From the NCBI GenBank assembly GCA_003537495.1, contig DPSB01000148.1, positions 1 to 6,886 on the forward strand: DNA of 6,886 bases, written 5' to 3'. The position numbers were made by a program, and so were the translations under genes. Below, piece after piece: positions 1 to 5,976 of this stretch. Position 1 is the stretch's first letter. The number at the start of each line of letters is the position of its first letter. Below the pieces are notes generated by a model, which was not told where the DNA came from, did not search any database, and saw only the letters and a program-made list of their open reading frames with translations. Source of the DNA: Cytophagales bacterium. GTDB lineage: Bacteria; Bacteroidota; Bacteroidia; Cytophagales; Cyclobacteriaceae.

Positions 1-85
1 ATTGTTATTGCTAAATTAGCAGATACTTAGATAATCTGTTTGTTTATTCCTCAGCGCATCTCAGCGATCTCTGCGGTTAGATAAA
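1..85. other. Left-edge intergenic stretch, possibly with the tail of an upstream gene
   Basis: Plus-strand frame 1 is open for nine codons and stops with TAG at 28-30, so this could be the last residues of a gene entering from the left, but nine codons prove nothing. Just before and across that stop, cagat and atctg flank a nine-base loop and are followed by a T-rich run (tttgtttatt), a weak terminator-like shape. The rest is occupied by a partial copy of the dispersed repeat described at 49-80. If the tail is real, it would converge with the lipoprotein gene at 86-241. Confidence 0.3.
49..80 (-). repeat. Dispersed intergenic repeat, copy 1 (one arm only)
   Basis: Read on the minus strand this begins aaccgcagagatcgctgag, nearly the same as the left arm of copy 2 (aaccgcagaggcgctgag, from 4738). 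It starts only a few bases after the stop of the lipoprotein gene, in the same orientation relative to that gene as copy 2 has relative to the propeller gene. The heptamer ctcagcg occurs twice (50-56 and 60-66). I do not see the second, complementary arm that makes copy 2 a hairpin, so this looks like a truncated or decayed copy. Confidence 0.6.
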
Positions 86-241
86 TCAAAATTTCATCTT
101 CGGATGCGCATTGCGTCCATACTGAATATCGTTGTAATACTTCTGTTTGCGTTTACCCTCTTTGGTTTCGTAATATGCTTTTGGAGCACTGCAGGCGGTG
201 AAACCAATCAAAGCCACAAGAACAAAAATCAACTTTTTCAT
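86..241 (-). CDS. Small putative lipoprotein (51 aa)
   Basis: A 51-codon frame runs from ATG (complement of 239-241) to TGA (complement of 86-88). The protein opens with MKKLIFVLVALIGFTACS: a short basic n-region, a hydrophobic core and a lipobox-like FTAC with Cys at residue 17. This is a typical Bacteroidota lipoprotein export signal, so the mature protein would be a lipid-anchored peptide of about 35 residues. The mature part is rich in Lys, Arg and Tyr (KRKQKYYNDIQYGRN) and ends KMKF, with no domain I can name. The start is preceded by gaaggtt, at best a weak ribosome-binding site. It is divergent from thiL with a 113-base gap and followed immediately by a repeat copy. The overlapping plus-strand frame (198-467) has no protein-like features and clashes with thiL. 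Function unknown; the call rests on the signal sequence. Confidence 0.72.
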   Translation of the reverse strand: MKKLIFVLVALIGFTACSAPKAYYETKEGKRKQKYYNDIQYGRNAHPKMKF

Positions 242-306
242 AACCTTCAGAATTTGTGGTGAATACCGGCCTCAAGCCTTATGTCGGTGGAATGCTGGGC
301 AAGTAG

Positions 307-314
307 TACTTTTG
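307..314 (+). promoter_or_regulatory. Candidate Bacteroidota -7 box upstream of thiL
   Basis: The octamer tacttttg matches TAnnTTTG, the -7 element of the Bacteroidota primary sigma factor, exactly. It lies 41 bases before the thiL ATG, which would give a leader of roughly 30-35 bases. No TTG is seen at the expected -33 position, so this is a candidate only. Confidence 0.4.
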
Positions 315-354
315 CCGGATAAACGAACAATCATGCCGGTTAACGGCACTTACC

Positions 355-1383
355 ATGAGCGAAAACAGGACGGAACTTTCACAATTAGGCGAATTTGGAC
401 TGATAGACCGGATCAAAAGCAAGTTTCAAAACCAGAATTCAACTACTATAAAAGGCATTGGCGATGATGCTGCAATTCTGGCTGCAAGTGAAAAGGACTT
501 GTTGGTTTCCACCGATATGTTGCTGGAAGGCATTCACTTCAATTTATCGTACATGCCGTTGCAGCATTTGGGTTACAAAGCTGTGGCTGTTAATGTCTCA
601 GACATTGCCGCTATGAATGGCACAGCCGAGCAGATTGTATTGGGTCTGGCTATTAGTAACCGGTTTTCATTGGAAGCTATCGATGCATTTTTTGAAGGTG
701 TGCTGGCCGCATGTAAAAATTACAATGTTGATCTGGTGGGTGGCGATACTTCTTCATCGGCTGCAGGGTTGGTAATTTCAATTACGGTGTTGGGTAGGGT
801 AGATAAAGAAAACGTAGTGCAACGCAATGGCGCAAAAGCGAATGATATAATTTGTGTTACAGGCGATTTAGGCGCGGCTTACATGGGCTTGCAGGTACTG
901 GAACGTGAGAAAGAAGTTTTTCTTTCCAACCCCGACATGCAACCTGATTTAGAAAAATATGAATACCTGGTAGGCCGGCAATTAAAACCCGAAGCGCGTA
1001 TGGATATTATTCATGAACTGCGCGATAAAAATTGTTTGCCTACTTCCATGATTGATATTTCGGATGGATTGGCTTCGGAGTTATGTCATTTAGGAAAAAA
1101 CTCAAACTTAGGTGTAAAAATTTTTGAAGACAAAGTACCCATCGATCACGATACATTCGAAACGGCTATCGAATTTAAGTTAGATCCGATTACCTGTGCG
1201 CTGCACGGAGGTGAAGATTATGAACTACTCTTCACTATTAACCCAGCTGATTACAATAAAATCAAAAACCATCCCGACATTCATTTTATCGGACACATGC
1301 ACAACGACCCTACTCAACACGTTTTGGTTACCAAACAACAAACCGTAGTTCCATTGCAGGCACAGGGGTGGAATCATTTTTGA
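355..1383 (+). CDS. thiL: Thiamine-monophosphate kinase ThiL
   Basis: ThiL phosphorylates thiamine monophosphate with ATP to give thiamine diphosphate, the last step of the cofactor's synthesis, in the cytoplasm. The 342 residues are the usual length for the family, and its diagnostic motifs appear in order: GIGDDAAI (34-41) and STDMLLEGIHF (52-62), which bind nucleotide, metal and substrate; SDIAAMNG (82-89); GGDTS (129-133); then in the C-terminal AIRS-like domain VTGDLGAAYMG (168-178), IDISDGL (233-239) and GGEDYELLF (285-293). The Asp residues expected to hold Mg2+ (D37, D38, D54, D131, D237) are all present. The ATG at 355 fits the family N-terminus (a 'LGEFGLIDRI' helix just before the glycine motif). 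No Shine-Dalgarno sequence is visible, as is usual in this phylum. No other thi genes lie nearby and no TPP riboswitch motif is seen in the leader. The TGA stop touches the palindrome at 1382-1458. Confidence 0.96.
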   Translation: MSENRTELSQLGEFGLIDRIKSKFQNQNSTTIKGIGDDAAILAASEKDLLVSTDMLLEGIHFNLSYMPLQHLGYKAVAVNVSDIAAMNGTAEQIVLGLAISNRFSLEAIDAFFEGVLAACKNYNVDLVGGDTSSSAAGLVISITVLGRVDKENVVQRNGAKANDIICVTGDLGAAYMGLQVLEREKEVFLSNPDMQPDLEKYEYLVGRQLKPEARMDIIHELRDKNCLPTSMIDISDGLASELCHLGKNSNLGVKIFEDKVPIDHDTFETAIEFKLDPITCALHGGEDYELLFTINPADYNKIKNHPDIHFIGHMHNDPTQHVLVTKQQTVVPLQAQGWNHF

Positions 1384-1458
1384 TTTGTGATTATAGATAT
1401 GCGATTATTGATTTATAAAAATCTAAAATCACTGATCACAAGTCACTAATCATAAATC
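1382..1458. repeat. Long AT-rich imperfect palindrome filling a convergent junction
   Basis: The left arm (1382-1414) and right arm (1426-1458) are inverted copies of each other. By hand, 25 of 33 positions are Watson-Crick pairs, and three more would be G-U pairs in RNA; the loop is about 11 bases. The arms carry repeated GATTA/TGATT words (gatttgtgattata, and on the complement gatttatgattagtg). It begins inside the thiL stop codon and ends one base before the stop of the minus-strand gene at 1460. It could act as a bidirectional terminator or as a 3'-end RNA stabiliser. It is not a classic GC-rich intrinsic terminator. Confidence 0.7.
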
Positions 1459-1459
1459 T

Positions 1460-1825
1460 TTAATCTTCCGGAAACGGAATATAAACAAAGCTGGCAAAGT
1501 CTTTATCCACTACAAACAAACAACAGAATTCATCAGGATCTTTGTATGCATTTCTGAAGTCTTCTTCTTTATCAGGCGCAACCAATTCGCGTTGTAAAAA
1601 CTCATCCAGAAACGATGCGTAATAGTTCCACTCTAAATTCATCGGGCCACCGGGTATCAACACTTGGCCAATGGGTAGCTGTTCTTTCGAGATTGGAAAA
1701 ATCGGGAACTCAAAACCTGCTTTGCGGATTTGATACGAAGCTTCTTTCAGGGTATCGGCCACTTTCACAAAATCTTGTGAAATAGTGCCCAGGTATTTTC
1801 CATTTAGTTCGGGATCGTTAAACAT
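1460..1825 (-). CDS. Conserved protein of unknown function (121 aa)
   Basis: The protein has no signal peptide or membrane segment, so it is probably cytoplasmic. The N-terminal half (about 8-37) looks helical (ISQDFVKVADTLKEASYQIRKAGF). It is followed by a strand-rich centre (FPIFPISKEQLPIGQVLI, 40-57), an aromatic patch (LEWNYYASFLDEF, 64-76), and a C-terminus containing FCCLFVVD (100-107) with adjacent cysteines at 101-102 and ending YIPFPED. From memory, small Bacteroidota proteins of this length share the 'PIFxISK...PIG...LxWNY...FCCLFV...FVxxPxPED' pattern; they are uncharacterised and I know of no function. The ATG at 1825 is preceded by gcaagag, a weak AAGAG ribosome-binding site. The gene is divergent from the propeller gene and convergent with thiL. 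Neither neighbour suggests a role. Composition and codon choice look native. Confidence 0.8.
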   Translation of the reverse strand: MFNDPELNGKYLGTISQDFVKVADTLKEASYQIRKAGFEFPIFPISKEQLPIGQVLIPGGPMNLEWNYYASFLDEFLQRELVAPDKEEDFRNAYKDPDEFCCLFVVDKDFASFVYIPFPED

Positions 1826-1884
1826 CTCTCTTGCCGTTAGAATAAATGACGCTTCAATAGTACTCCTTCCGCTACGGAAATCTC

Positions 1885-1892
1885 TATTTTTA
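1885..1892 (+). promoter_or_regulatory. Weak -7-like box upstream of the propeller gene
   Basis: tattttta matches TAnnTTTG at all but the last base and lies 18 bases before the ATG at 1910. It would give a leader of only about ten bases. No TTG is seen at -33. Weak evidence. Confidence 0.2.
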
Positions 1893-1893
1893 G

Positions 1894-1901
1894 CAAAATT
1901 A
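1894..1901 (-). promoter_or_regulatory. Candidate -7 box for the 121-aa gene
   Basis: On the minus strand the bases read TAATTTTG, an exact TAnnTTTG match, about 68 bases upstream of the ATG at 1825. The implied leader is about 60 bases. No TTG is seen at -33, and that position would fall inside the start of the propeller gene, so the two divergent promoters would overlap. Confidence 0.35.
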
Positions 1902-1909
1902 AAAATCCC

Positions 1910-4732
1910 ATGAGAAAGTTTACTACCCTCATCTTACTTGTATTGTCAATAGCTGCCGGTGCACAAACTTCCGTGACCGATTGGGAGGCTTCTTACAAAG
2001 CCCGCAAACAAAAAGAAGATCAGTCCATTTTAAAAGATTACCCCGTGCGCAACATCGGGCCAACCGTGCAAGGCGGTCGCATTGTAGATATTGAAGTTAA
2101 CCTGAAAGACACCAAAGAGTTTTACGTGGGCTATGGCTCAGGTGGGATTTTTAAAACACTGAATAATGGTATCACCTTCGAGCCTATATTTGATAATGTA
2201 GATGCATTGGGTATTGGCGATTTTGCGTTATCGCAATCCGATCCGAAAATTATATACGTAGGAACTGGTGAAAAGAATGGTAGCCGCTCAACGTATGCAG
2301 GTTCAGGAGTTTATAAAACTGTGGATGGTGGTAAGAGCTGGACCAACCTCGGCCTTGCCGGAACACATCACGTAAGTCGCATTCTCATTCATCCGCAGGA
2401 TAATAATACGGTTTGGGTTGCATCGTTAGGAGCGTTGTATTCCAACAATGCCGATCGTGGTGTATTCAAATCAACTGATGGCGGAAAAACATGGAAGAAA
2501 ACGTTGTACATTAATGATAGTACCGGAGTTTCTGATCTGATCATCAATCCGCAAAATCCGAAGCAACTACTTGCTGCAACATGGGAGCGTACCCGCAAAG
2601 CGTGGGACTTTAAAGGCAATGGTTCCGGCTCTGCAATCTATCGTTCAGAAGATGGTGGCGATACCTGGACGCTTTCTGCTGAAGGCTTCCCGAAAGGAAA
2701 ATTTGTTGGCCGTATTGGATTAGATGGATGCTGGACAAAACCGAATGTAATATATGCGGTGTTGGATAATCAGGAAGAAGTGCGCGAAGAGAAAAAAGAA
2801 TCGCCAAAAGCAAAAGACGATAAGTTGAAGCTGGCCGATTTAAAAGACATGTCGGTTGAAAACTTTTTGAAACTGGACGATAAAAAATTGGATGAGTTAT
2901 TGAAAGAAAGTCGTTTCCCAGCCAAATACACTTCACAGTTAGTAAAAAAAGAAATTCGTTCGGGTAAGTATAAGCCGCAGGCTTTAGCCGAATATTTTGG
3001 AACCGATGCCAACTCCGATTTATTCAACACAAAAATTAAAGGCGCTGAAGTGTATCGTTCTGATGATGCCGGTAAATCATGGAAGCGCACGCATACTGCC
3101 GATATAGATGGTGTGTACTTTACCTATGGTTATTACTTTGGTGAACTGCGCGTGTCGCCATCCAATACCGAAGATGTGTACATCTACGGAGTGCCGATGT
3201 TGAAGTCGGAAGATGGTGGCAAGAATTGGGTTGAGATTGATTCATTGGGAACCATGCATAGCGATCATCATGCGTTATGGATTAATCCAAATGATGATAA
3301 ACACATTTTAATGGGCAACGATGGCGGCCTGTATCAATCATACGATAAAGGCGATACGTGGCTGCACTATAATAATGTAGCAGCCGGACAATTTTATACC
3401 GTGAATGTTGACTTTGAAACACCGTATAATGTGTACGGTGGTCTTCAAGACAATGGTGTATTGCGTGGTTCATCACGTTCTGTGCCTAATCGCAGCAAAC
3501 ATTGGGAAGCCATATTTGGTGGTGATGGTATGTATGTAGCACCCGATCCACGTAATAACAAATTGGTTTATACTGGTTTCCAGTTTGGAAATTATTTTAA
3601 GTTGGAGTTGGATCGTGGCCGCAATACACGCATTACGCCATCGCATGCTATTGGCGAAGCGCCTAATCGTTGGAACTGGCGTACGCCATTAATATTAAGT
3701 AAGCATAATCCAGATATTGTGTACATGGCTTCGCAGCGGGTGTACCGCAGCTTAAATAAAGCGGAGAGCTGGGAATCAATCAGTGGTGATCTTACCAAGA
3801 ATAAAAAACAAGGTAATGTTCCTTTCTCAAGCATTGCCTCATTGGCTGAATCGCCCGTGAAGTTTGGTTTATTGTACGTGGGTACCGATGATGGCAACGC
3901 TTGGGTAAGTAAAAACGGTGGTGGTAGTTGGGAGTCGATCGCAACGGGTTTACCTACCGATAAATGGGTGAGTAGCATTTCGCCTTCGCCACACGATGAA
4001 GCAACAGTATTTGTTTCGCTGAACGGTTATCGCACCGATGATTTTAAAACCTATGTATTCATGAGTTCGGATTACGGAAAAACATGGACAAGTGTGAAGG
4101 GTAACTTACCCGAGTCGGTGGCGAATGTTATTATTCAGGATCCGGTAAATGCAAATTTGTTCTATTGTGGTTTGGATAATGGTACTTATGTGAGTCTGGA
4201 TGCTGGTAAGAGCTGGCAATTACTGAACAAAGCTTTGAATGTAGCCAGCTACGATATGATGGTGCACCCACGCGATAACGAATTGATAGTAGGTACACAC
4301 GGTCGCAGTGTATTTGTGGCCGATGTAAAACCTTTACAAGCATTGAAAGATGCAAGCAAAGCAATTGTTGCCTATGCCAACGATGGAATTCGTTATAGCG
4401 AACGCTGGGGACAAAAATCATATTCCTGGAGCACAGCCTACGAACCGAGCACCAGCATGTTGTATTATGTCGGAAAACCAACTACTACCATTTCAGTTGA
4501 AATTCTGGATGAGAAGAATAATGTGGTAAGAACTTTATCCACAACTGGGGCAGCAGGGTTTCATTCTGTGAACTGGGATCTGAAAATTAATGAAGTTGCT
4601 GCCGCTCCGGCCAAAGTAAAAACAAAACCTGCACCCACTACTACTGCTTTGAAGTATGCTGGTAAGGGTAAGTATAAAATCAAATTTATTAACGGCACTG
4701 AAAGTAGTGAAACAACTTTTGAAGTGAAGTGA
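1910..4732 (+). CDS. Secreted VPS10/BNR-type beta-propeller protein
   Basis: Residues 1-18 form a signal peptide (MRKFTTLILLVLSIAAGA, cleavage before Q19), so the mature protein is exported. The body is built of propeller blades marked by Asp-boxes (SxDxGxxW): KTVDGGKSW (136-144), KSTDGGKTW (187-195), RSEDGGDTW (245-253), RSDDAGKSW (383-391), KSEDGGKNW (432-440), QSYDKGDTW (476-484), VSKNGGGSW (666-674), MSSDYGKTW (718-726) and VSLDAGKSW (761-769), with degenerate ones at 82-90 and 613-621. The order matches the large sortilin/VPS10-like family often labelled 'glycosyl hydrolase' or 'photosystem II stability factor-like' (IGPTVQGGRIVDI near 49-61; HHALWINP; YGGLQDNG). A charged Lys/Asp-rich insert (about 289-362) interrupts the propeller. 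From about 848 a small Ig-like domain with GFHSVNWD (883-890), resembling FlgD-type domains, closes the protein. No type IX secretion sorting domain is visible. The substrate is unknown, and Asp-boxes alone do not show enzyme activity. The leader has no Shine-Dalgarno sequence. Confidence 0.9.
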   Translation: MRKFTTLILLVLSIAAGAQTSVTDWEASYKARKQKEDQSILKDYPVRNIGPTVQGGRIVDIEVNLKDTKEFYVGYGSGGIFKTLNNGITFEPIFDNVDALGIGDFALSQSDPKIIYVGTGEKNGSRSTYAGSGVYKTVDGGKSWTNLGLAGTHHVSRILIHPQDNNTVWVASLGALYSNNADRGVFKSTDGGKTWKKTLYINDSTGVSDLIINPQNPKQLLAATWERTRKAWDFKGNGSGSAIYRSEDGGDTWTLSAEGFPKGKFVGRIGLDGCWTKPNVIYAVLDNQEEVREEKKESPKAKDDKLKLADLKDMSVENFLKLDDKKLDELLKESRFPAKYTSQLVKKEIRSGKYKPQALAEYFGTDANSDLFNTKIKGAEVYRSDDAGKSWKRTHTADIDGVYFTYGYYFGELRVSPSNTEDVYIYGVPMLKSEDGGKNWVEIDSLGTMHSDHHALWINPNDDKHILMGNDGGLYQSYDKGDTWLHYNNVAAGQFYTVNVDFETPYNVYGGLQDNGVLRGSSRSVPNRSKHWEAIFGGDGMYVAPDPRNNKLVYTGFQFGNYFKLELDRGRNTRITPSHAIGEAPNRWNWRTPLILSKHNPDIVYMASQRVYRSLNKAESWESISGDLTKNKKQGNVPFSSIASLAESPVKFGLLYVGTDDGNAWVSKNGGGSWESIATGLPTDKWVSSISPSPHDEATVFVSLNGYRTDDFKTYVFMSSDYGKTWTSVKGNLPESVANVIIQDPVNANLFYCGLDNGTYVSLDAGKSWQLLNKALNVASYDMMVHPRDNELIVGTHGRSVFVADVKPLQALKDASKAIVAYANDGIRYSERWGQKSYSWSTAYEPSTSMLYYVGKPTTTISVEILDEKNNVVRTLSTTGAAGFHSVNWDLKINEVAAAPAKVKTKPAPTTTALKYAGKGKYKIKFINGTESSETTFEVK

Positions 4733-4796
4733 TCAATAACCGCAGAGGCGCTGAGTCGCGAAGGTTTTACTTGGCGTCTCTGCGTCTTAGCGGTTG
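4733..4796. repeat. Dispersed intergenic repeat, copy 2 (complete hairpin)
   Basis: The left arm (4738-4758, aaccgcagaggcgctgag...) and right arm (4775-4795, complement aaccgctaagacgcagag...) pair at 16 of 21 positions, plus two possible G-U pairs, around a 16-base loop. It starts right after the TGA of the propeller gene and runs into the 3' end of the minus-strand gene, covering its stop codon. The 'aaccgc-agag-cgc-gag' words resemble an intergenic repeat type I remember from many environmental bacteria, whose mobility and function are unsettled. It may end transcripts from both sides. Confidence 0.75.
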
Positions 4797-5392
4797 TCAG
4801 CTTTTAGCTTATTCTCAATAAACCCAGTACTCATTCTCATCAAATCAGGAAAGAAATTGAGGAACTCATTCTCAAAATCTTTGTAATGAAGATTTAACTC
4901 CTCAATAGCTTCATCCATTTTTGAATCGTAGGGAGTTCGTTTCGCCATACCACTCAGCGCACGGTGGATACCTTCAGGTTTCGAATAATTTAACAGCCAG
5001 TTTCCTTCAATCATGTAGGGCATCAGGTACTTTACCTGCACGGGTAGTATCGGTTCAGATTTTTGTAATACGTGATAGCAATGTTGCGCGTAATCCTGCA
5101 GCGGTTGCGTATTATAACTTGCCCAGTTGCGTGCTAAAAAATGATCGTAAAACATATCGACAATGACCGGGGCATAATGCCGGTATTTGGGTCGCAGACG
5201 GATTTTACTTTCCAACACCACTTCGTGACTATCGGTGAACTCATCAATTTCGCGATGCAACTCTATTCCCAGTGCAATGCGAAAGGCATAGCGCTCGTAG
5301 ATATCGCGGCCACGCACAAAGTCCCCAATAAAATTGCCTACCATAATTTCCTCGTCAGCGCCCGAGAGATACAAATGTGCCAGAAAATTCAA
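4787..5392 (-). CDS. Acyl carrier protein phosphodiesterase-like (AcpH, DUF479 family)
   Basis: Members of this family (E. coli AcpH) remove the 4'-phosphopantetheine arm from holo-acyl carrier protein, giving apo-ACP, in the cytoplasm. The 201 residues are close to the 193 of E. coli AcpH. Family hallmarks are the N-terminus MNFLAHLYLS, VGNFIGDFVRG (18-28, Asp24), LHREIDEFTDSH (45-56, with His46, Asp50 and Asp54 as likely metal ligands) and IVDMFYDHFLARNW (77-90, Asp79, Asp83, His84). The start must be TTG (complement of 5390-5392): the frame upstream hits a TAA within five codons, contains no ATG or GTG, and the family N-terminus begins exactly there. A four-codon ATG frame (5403-5389) ends in a TGA that overlaps this TTG. 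The last codons (Asn-Arg-stop) lie within repeat copy 2. Whether ACP is the true substrate of bacteroidal members is not shown, so no symbol is given. Confidence 0.88.
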   Translation of the reverse strand: MNFLAHLYLSGADEEIMVGNFIGDFVRGRDIYERYAFRIALGIELHREIDEFTDSHEVVLESKIRLRPKYRHYAPVIVDMFYDHFLARNWASYNTQPLQDYAQHCYHVLQKSEPILPVQVKYLMPYMIEGNWLLNYSKPEGIHRALSGMAKRTPYDSKMDEAIEELNLHYKDFENEFLNFFPDLMRMSTGFIENKLKADNR

Positions 5393-5403
5393 ACCAGTTT
5401 CAT
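5389..5403 (-). promoter_or_regulatory. Four-codon leader frame overlapping the TTG start
   Basis: On the minus strand ATG AAA CTG GTT TGA encodes M-K-L-V-stop. Its TGA shares bases with the TTG start of the AcpH-like gene (TTGA overlap, different frame). This layout is compatible with translational coupling or with reinitiation feeding the rare start codon. It may be chance. Confidence 0.3.
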
Positions 5404-5460
5404 TTTACAAATGGTATGTAAGATAGGTGATTTTAGTTTATTTTTACTTTAGAGGTTATG

Positions 5461-5531
5461 TCATAAAGAAGCTAAGTCGCGAGACTGATGAAGACTGTTT
5501 AAACATGGTGTCTTTGTGCCTTAGTGGCGAA
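5461..5531. repeat. Dispersed intergenic repeat, copy 3 (diverged)
   Basis: The left arm contains gctaagtcgcgagac (5471-5485) and the right arm gtctttgtgccttagtggcga (5510-5530), whose complement carries ctaaggcacaaagac; these pair imperfectly with one gap. The apex holds the perfect ten-base palindrome tgtttaaaca (5496-5505). The wording (ctaag-cgc-gagac) links it to the right arm of copy 2. Unlike copies 1 and 2 it lies in a divergent gap, upstream of both the AcpH-like and TerB-like genes. Confidence 0.55.
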
Positions 5532-5560
5532 CAATCCTAAACTAATTAAACAATTTTAAA

Positions 5561-5956
5561 ATGATTGTACTGGAACAACTTAAACTATTGGTAAACCTGG
5601 CCCGCATTGATGGCGACATGGGTGGTAATGAGCGCACGTACATTATCAACATCGGCAAAGCACATGGCTTTCCGGAGTCATCGGTGGAAACACTTTTTTA
5701 CTCCAGTCACGAAGCTATAATTGCCAAGGAGTTAACAGCCGATCAAAAGTTTAATTACATTTTTAATCTTGTGCAGCTGATGAAATTAGACGAACGGCTG
5801 TACGAAGAAGAAATAAAATTCTGTGCCAGTACGGCAGCTAAACTCGGCTATAAGCCGGAAGTGATGTTTGAGTTGATGTTAAAAGTAAAATCAACTGAAA
5901 TGACATCTGATGAAAAAGCTGCTCTACAGAAACTAACAGACCAATACCTCAACTAA
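5561..5956 (+). CDS. TerB-like helical protein (131 aa)
   Basis: The protein is all-helical in appearance, with no signal peptide or membrane span, hence probably cytoplasmic. Two stretches 60 residues apart repeat the same pattern: LARIDGDMGGNER...HGF (13-37) and LMKLDERLYEEEI...LGY (73-97), each with L-x3-D-x6-E and ending in G-aromatic. This LxxxD(G)...E signature, repeated in two halves, is that of the TerB (tellurite resistance B-like) fold, whose acidic residues (here D17, D19, E24 and D77, E82-E84) are proposed to bind metal. Stand-alone TerB-like proteins are widespread; tellurite resistance should not be assumed, since no other ter genes are present. The ATG at 5561 follows an A/T-rich leader (caattttaaa) without Shine-Dalgarno. 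The amidohydrolase gene starts 20 bases after its stop, so co-transcription is likely. Confidence 0.75.
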   Translation: MIVLEQLKLLVNLARIDGDMGGNERTYIINIGKAHGFPESSVETLFYSSHEAIIAKELTADQKFNYIFNLVQLMKLDERLYEEEIKFCASTAAKLGYKPEVMFELMLKVKSTEMTSDEKAALQKLTDQYLN

Positions 5957-5976
5957 AAAATTATAACCTAAACCCT

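Noticed and set aside
242..354. Possible TPP riboswitch upstream of thiL
   Set aside because: The gap is 113 bases and I cannot find the conserved CUGAGA and ACCUGAU elements of the thi-box.
198..467. Plus-strand open frame of 89 codons across the lipoprotein and the thiL start
   Set aside because: It lies antisense to the lipoprotein gene and out of frame with the certain thiL gene, and its translation has no protein-like pattern.
1867..1879. Short perfect inverted repeat ttccg-cta-cggaa in the divergent gap
   Set aside because: A five-base stem with a three-base loop is too short to separate from chance, and no regulator that would bind it is evident.
2389..4481. Several minus-strand open frames inside the propeller gene
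   Set aside because: They are shadows: the plus-strand frame encodes a continuous recognisable protein, and the minus translations are low in structure and lack starts or signals.
4921..5452. Two plus-strand frames opposite the AcpH-like gene
   Set aside because: They are antisense to a gene with clear family motifs and show no domain or leader of their own.
5509..5516. tgtctttg inside repeat copy 3 as a promoter for the TerB-like gene
   Set aside because: It departs from TAnnTTTG at the second base, has no TTG at -33, and is better explained as part of the repeat arm.
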